Part shown: positions 59,220 through 64,000 of the stretch, piece by piece
Position numbering within the stretch: position 1 is the stretch's first letter
Layout of the letters: every line of letters starts with the position of its first letter
From: Sipunculus nudus
Lineage: Eukaryota > Annelida > Sipuncula > Golfingiida > Sipunculidae
Assembly: GCA_026874595.1 (NCBI GenBank)
Contig: CM049313.1
Location: 48,967,659-49,031,658, forward strand
Reading direction: 5' to 3'
DNA length: 64,000 nucleotides
Translations under genes and position numbers: made by a program
The notes under the pieces: generated by a model
Told to the model about the DNA's origin: nothing
Database searches by the model: none
Seen by the model: the letters and a program-made list of their open reading frames with translations, nothing else

Positions 59220-60110
59220 CTCCGTCCTTCCGTCCCTCCCCATTCTTTAAACAAAAACTAGGACCGTTGCTGCTTTCTTCGTATATTTTACAGGTTTACT
59301 CAGCACATGACTGACCTGTTTTTATAACCGGCAGGTGGCGCCACATCTGTTTAGCGACTTTCTGTGGTCTAACATGGTCTTTTTTACTTTCTTGCAGATA
59401 AGTCAGTAAATAAGAATACTTTCCTTCAAATCATATACAGGGATTCCATAGAGCTAGGGGAATTCAGTGAACACTATATTGAATAGAATTATTTTCATAC
59501 TGATGTGTCCACTGGAGTTAGATTTTTGCTTATCACGAACTTTTCTGATTTCACATGTTTCAATATATGGTGCAACTCGTTAACCTTTTACCTCCTAAAC
59601 CTCTTCACCAATCATTGCCATTTTTTTTTGTATTCTGATTATATGACACGCATGTTTTTAAACCTGCAGGTGGCGCCACCTCTGTGTAATGACCTCCTGT
59701 AGTCCGAAATGGACTTTTCCATTTTTCTTCAGATATATAAGATGACTTTTGCCTTCACATCATATGCAAGGCTTACTTGGAGCAACGAATTCAATAAATA
59801 CTACATTGAATAAAATTATTTTCAGACTGATGTATCCATAAGACTTAGAAATTTGCTGGCATGAAATTTGCTGATTTCACATGTTTGCATATATGGTGCC
59901 AAATCGTTTAACTTTCATTTCATGAACACTTGTCCAATCTTTACCAAGTCATTTTGCTTTCCCATCTTGATCAACTGTCAATTAGACCAAGGGAAAAAAG
60001 TGTGTGACATAATATTTTTCGATATTGCTTCTTCATGCAAATTCAAATTTTACAAATTACAAACTTTTATGATTTCAGGTGTTTGCATACATAATGTTAA
60101 ATCTACAACC
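59220..60110 (+). repeat. Tandem repeat of ~335 bp, two full units and a partial third
   Basis: Anchors: AGGTGGCGCCAC at 59333 and 59668 (335 bp apart), TTCTGATTTCACATGTTT and variants near 59540, 59870 and 60065, and ATTGAATA-AATTATTTTCA twice. The head is a CCGTCCTTCCGTCCC stretch. It shares the AGGTGGCGCCACCT palindrome with 45364-45377, so it is related in part to that block. Non-coding. Confidence 0.8.
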
Positions 60111-60882
60111 AAATATCCCAGAAACAGCAGGAGCCCTCAGCATAAATTGTTATAGGCATATTTATTTGCAACAACTGTGATAGGTATCTATTTTTGATTA
60201 TCTGTCCCTCGGTATCTATATTTCAAAACCGTACAGTTTATAGATAACTCCCCCAATCCTCCCATTTAAAAACAGAGACATATAGATAAGTAAAAAGATA
60301 ATCATGCATTTTCTTTTTTATCAAGTTTGTATTTTGCAAGTATTTTGATTTCAAAAGGGCTTCTTGCCAGAGTTCGGTAAAATCTGGGTATAACTAATGC
60401 CACACTTTCAAAGTTATAAACTCATGGTGGGGGACTATTTGTGCCTCTAATTAATACTACTTGTTTCTATTCTTTCAGAAACATTCGACGCGGAGAGTAT
60501 CAGATATGATTATCGTTTATCGAGAACTTAATTGTTTATAAATACGGGGTGTTTCCTGTGGCTGCCTTCACAAAAGTGTTAAGCGTGAGAATGGAAGTGC
60601 TACAACAGCTTAATAAATCATTTTTTTTCTGTGAAAAATAAATAAATCATTTTATTTTTTATGCCGATAAATGGCCTCACCTTTTGCAGAATTAATAGTG
60701 ATACATTGTATATAGGCAAATTTGTAATATGCTGACCTGGTGGGATTTGAAATACGTTTGCTTGAACTGTGACACCGTTACTCTAAAGTGACATAACCGT
60801 AAACGTGACACGCTTATCACACAAACTGCGCGCACTCAAAGTCCGCTGCTCTTAATTATATATTTATCACTTTGAAGTAGTG

Positions 60883-61128
60883 AGGGGCGGATTAAAAGGG
60901 GGCACCGGGGGGCGCGCCAAATATTCCTCCACCTGATAAATCTGGGATATCTCAATCTATAGAATAACAACGGTTAATATCTGAAAGCGCGCCGAGTTTT
61001 GCGACTTGCATGCTTTTCTTTTTACCTTATGCATGCATACCTTATACAAGCACTCCTGGCACTCTTGTTTACCTATGCCAAGGTGTTGATTCCCCTCCCC
61101 CCCTCTTTAGGATCCTGTATCCGCCCCT
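60883..61128. mobile_element. Short inverted-repeat element (AGGGGCGGAT ... ATCCGCCCCT)
   Basis: 246 bp with perfect 10-bp inverted ends, G-rich just inside the left end and C-rich inside the right. No coding content and no clear target duplication beyond AGTA near both ends. Probably a MITE; the superfamily is not decided. Confidence 0.55.
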
Positions 61129-62430
61129 AGTATTCAAGCTGCAGGTATCAAGCTTTTCAGTTCATTATATATACACTGACGGACGGTTAATCCCTCTTAT
61201 ACTACACTGTAATCTCTTTAGCACTAACCCATGCGAAGTGGTTTACTAGATGTAAAGTGTCACTGATACAAGACTTTATAAACACACCTCCAATGCAACA
61301 ATCTGTGGTCAAAGCTGATCACCAAGACGACGCATTCCAGGTCAGTGCACTTTAAATCATGTTTCACCTGGTTACCTTAGTAACTAAGTAGTACCCTTGC
61401 TGTTGGTCGGAATTCATTATCCTTGAAAATGTAAATGTGATTATTAATTTATAGTTTGCATGGCTTTATATGATAATTGTCAGCTCCATATAAAGCCACG
61501 CCGGGTTAATTGATTTCATTTGTGACACAGGCAAAAAGGTAATCATCTTTAAATCAATATACAATAGGCTTTATAGGAATGTTAGTGAACAGCATTCCTT
61601 GTTGATATGACCACATTGAGCTCACCGGTCACGCGTACGTTAACTATTGCTCATATACATGAACCTCAGAGAGCGGTCGTTTAATACGTGGTGGGCTGTT
61701 ACGATGACCTTTCGACCGCCAGCAACTGCGAGGTAAATATACCTGCCCCATGTCAGTTGTTACGTCATTTTACAAATAACTCGCCTCACGTTATATTTAA
61801 CACTACTGCTAATCTGCTCAAATGATATAATGATAAACGGGTGCCTGAAGTAGATGATAGATCAACCCCACTGTATCAATTACAGTATGATGCTTAGCAA
61901 GCATTGCTCAGTTTTTCTTTCAACGATCTTGACATGTATCTTAACTCTTAAACCAGCTCTGAACAGGCATCTATCAGCACAAAGCTGGTTAAAAGTGTTG
62001 CAAATATCTTGATAGCTACAACTCGGCCAGTTTTCATAATCGTATATTATTTACTCGGTTAAAGTTACTGGGATGATACGTTGTCTATTTGCAAATAAGG
62101 AAAAAAAACTCTGAACAAATTTTAATGATTTTTTAGCGTCATGTTAACACAAAAGGAAAAGCCTATGGACACTTGGAGGCAATCTGGATCACCATGATAT
62201 ATTTCAATGCATAAGATTATATACCATTAAAATTGTGAATTCGGGTCATTCCTTTGTTCCGGATAGCGGTCGACTATTCGTTGGTATAAAGGACAACGTT
62301 AATGCTGCAGCTCACCGGATGAACCATGTTTCTGATGCTTGACACCTTGAACAACACAGAGTTTCAATAATTTAGCCTTGACTAAATATCTATGACTAAA
62401 TATGAACATTATGTTTTCGGATGCTCATGT
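61129..62430. other. Non-coding sequence, no gene seen
   Basis: No exon with convincing borders, no tandem repeat and no element ends found. Confidence 0.4.
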
Positions 62431-62433
62431 ATA

Positions 62434-62875
62434 CAGTGGCGTCGTTTTTTCTTCAAGGGGTAGGGGGTATGGGAATGATTCGGGGATGTAGGTTAGGGCA
62501 ATTTCATTTATAAAGCAACGAACATTAAAATATCCTTATCAAGAGATAAAGTTCACACACACACACAAATTATATATATATATATACATGTATATGTGTT
62601 TGTATGTTATGTCTGTGTGTGTGATGTACGGCTGAGGTCATTCAAAATTATTTATTACCCATCTGTTAATGCTGGTCCATCAAGCTGGAAGGCAGAACTG
62701 GTGTCAAAGTCTAGTATACTGATTATTAATATATATTATTTTCAATATATAAATCTTATTTTCTGCTTATAGCTGAGCTCCGGGGGAACGGGGGGGGGGG
62801 GGTACATTGATCACGCTTGCTAAAAGTGGAATTTGGGATCTATACCTCCATTCAATCCCTTATATCGACGCCATG
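62434..62875 (+). mobile_element. hAT-like MITE, copy 2
   Basis: Left end CAGTGGCGTCG, right end CGACGCCATG. Internal order matches 46907-47273: G-rich segment, (CA)n, (TA)n, AT-rich body, a G-run (62790-62802), then GGGATCTATACCTCCATT and TATCGACGCC. Non-autonomous. Confidence 0.6.
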
Positions 62876-64000
62876 TTCATATATATCATAACGTCACGAA
62901 ACTGATGTTATTGTTAAAATAAATAGTTAAAGTTAATAGGGAGACAAAATGTAATATTTTGGTTATCTGTAGAGTTTAATGTAATACGTTCATAAGATGT
63001 AATATACGAACATTTAATTTCTAGTAAATCTTAAGGCAACCTTAAACTGGTGATATTGAATAATTTTTAAGCAAACATATCAAGGCCTTTGGTCCATAAC
63101 ATAAAATAGCAACAGTTAACTAAAGTAAGATAATAATTAAGTCGTCCGCTTTGGCGTATAAGTGTTGATTTCTGTGTGTGTAAACCCAAGTTTGGTCCAA
63201 CTGGTTTTAAACACAGTTTTTTTCTACTGAAGTTAAATGCAAGGTCTTACGTTAAACTTGAGCTTTGTCTATACGAGTGTTAATACATGTTTCCTTATTA
63301 ATTAATCCAAATGAACAGATTAAAAAAACTGAAATTCCAACAATGATAATGATATATAATAACATTACGTTATATAGAAAATCCGTGTATAACTAAAATA
63401 TTTTTATTTACTTGGAGGTTATATTGAAAAAAATATCAGACGCTGTCGTTTATTCCTTTAACAAAAAAAGGAAAGTTCATCCTTATCGGCTTATCCTGTA
63501 TGAAATAAACAATAAAAAGTTAAACTTACAATATAAAACTAATCGGAACTATCACTGAACTTCAGTGTCATAAATTGATTGATCATTTACCTATAAGATC
63601 GACTCCATATACTAGTATATAGGACTGTCTGTCGCTTTCAGCTAATTAGGGTTGGGCAAATCTTGACAATTTCTACAATAGCTATTTCTGGTTTTGATTT
63701 GTGGTTAAGAAATTGTTTATGTAATCGTGCCAGCAATTGGGGCAAAGGGGTAAACTACTGAATTTGTCTTAAAAATTATTAAAATATATATTAAAAGTCT
63801 TAAAATCACCATATTAACGTAATTAACACACGCTCCAAATGATAGTACCAATGAGTACTGTACATACCTTTTTAAACAGCACACACACACAGACATACAC
63901 ACATGAGTATATGTGATTGTGACAGGGTGTGCGTGTGTGATAAACTGCTTGATTCACCAATATATGTAAAACGCTCTTTCAAATAAAATTTGCTATGTGG
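62876..64000. other. Non-coding sequence, no gene seen
   Basis: AT-rich with a short (CA)n near 63880-63900. Nothing with gene structure. Confidence 0.4.

Overview
The window is AT-rich, intron-rich and packed with short non-autonomous mobile elements, minisatellites and long (TA)n, (CT)n and poly-C/G tracts. There are no operons, no long uninterrupted reading frames and no ribosome binding sites. It is animal nuclear DNA. Several interspersed repeats are of a style I associate with bivalves and other molluscs: families opening with a GTCCGTC-type head, and an element with 'GCCCCCGCC' ends and about 180-bp internal monomers. A mollusc or close lophotrochozoan is therefore the best guess. That is inference from repeat style, not from a marker gene.

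One gene can be read completely. It is a bubblegum-family long-chain acyl-CoA synthetase (ACSBG1/2-like) on the + strand. Fifteen coding exons run from 21789 to 37057, all with canonical GT/AG borders and matching phases, and together encode 668 residues ending in TAA. A 30-bp phase-neutral cassette in intron 9 (29855-29884) looks like an optional microexon. The 3' UTR probably reaches the AATAAA at 40039, about 3 kb past the stop. The 5' non-coding exon(s) cannot be placed with certainty.

Layout: 1-21.7 kb is 5' flank or 5' intron. It holds two copies of a Tourist/Harbinger-like MITE (3231-3530 and 12008-12315), palindrome-rich repeats (4513-4730 and 5428-5518), two SINE-like sequences, and a 1.9-kb Helentron-like element built from ten tandem monomers (18686-20596). 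21.7-40 kb is the acyl-CoA synthetase, with a 5'-truncated second copy of the Helentron-like element in intron 1, a perfect 60-bp direct repeat flanking coding exon 6, and a dispersed repeat in intron 8. 40.2-41.4 kb is a 44-bp minisatellite of about 27 units. 41.6-46 kb is nested dispersed repeats. 46.7-58.6 kb holds candidate exons of a second, unrecognised + strand gene, a 30-bp minisatellite and more MITE-like elements. 58.6-64 kb has no convincing gene and carries further repeats.

I see no prokaryotic-style system, CRISPR array or gene cluster. The observations most worth following are the conserved order of variant monomers in the two Helentron-like copies, the microexon, the exon-flanking direct repeat and the unidentified gene near 58.3 kb.
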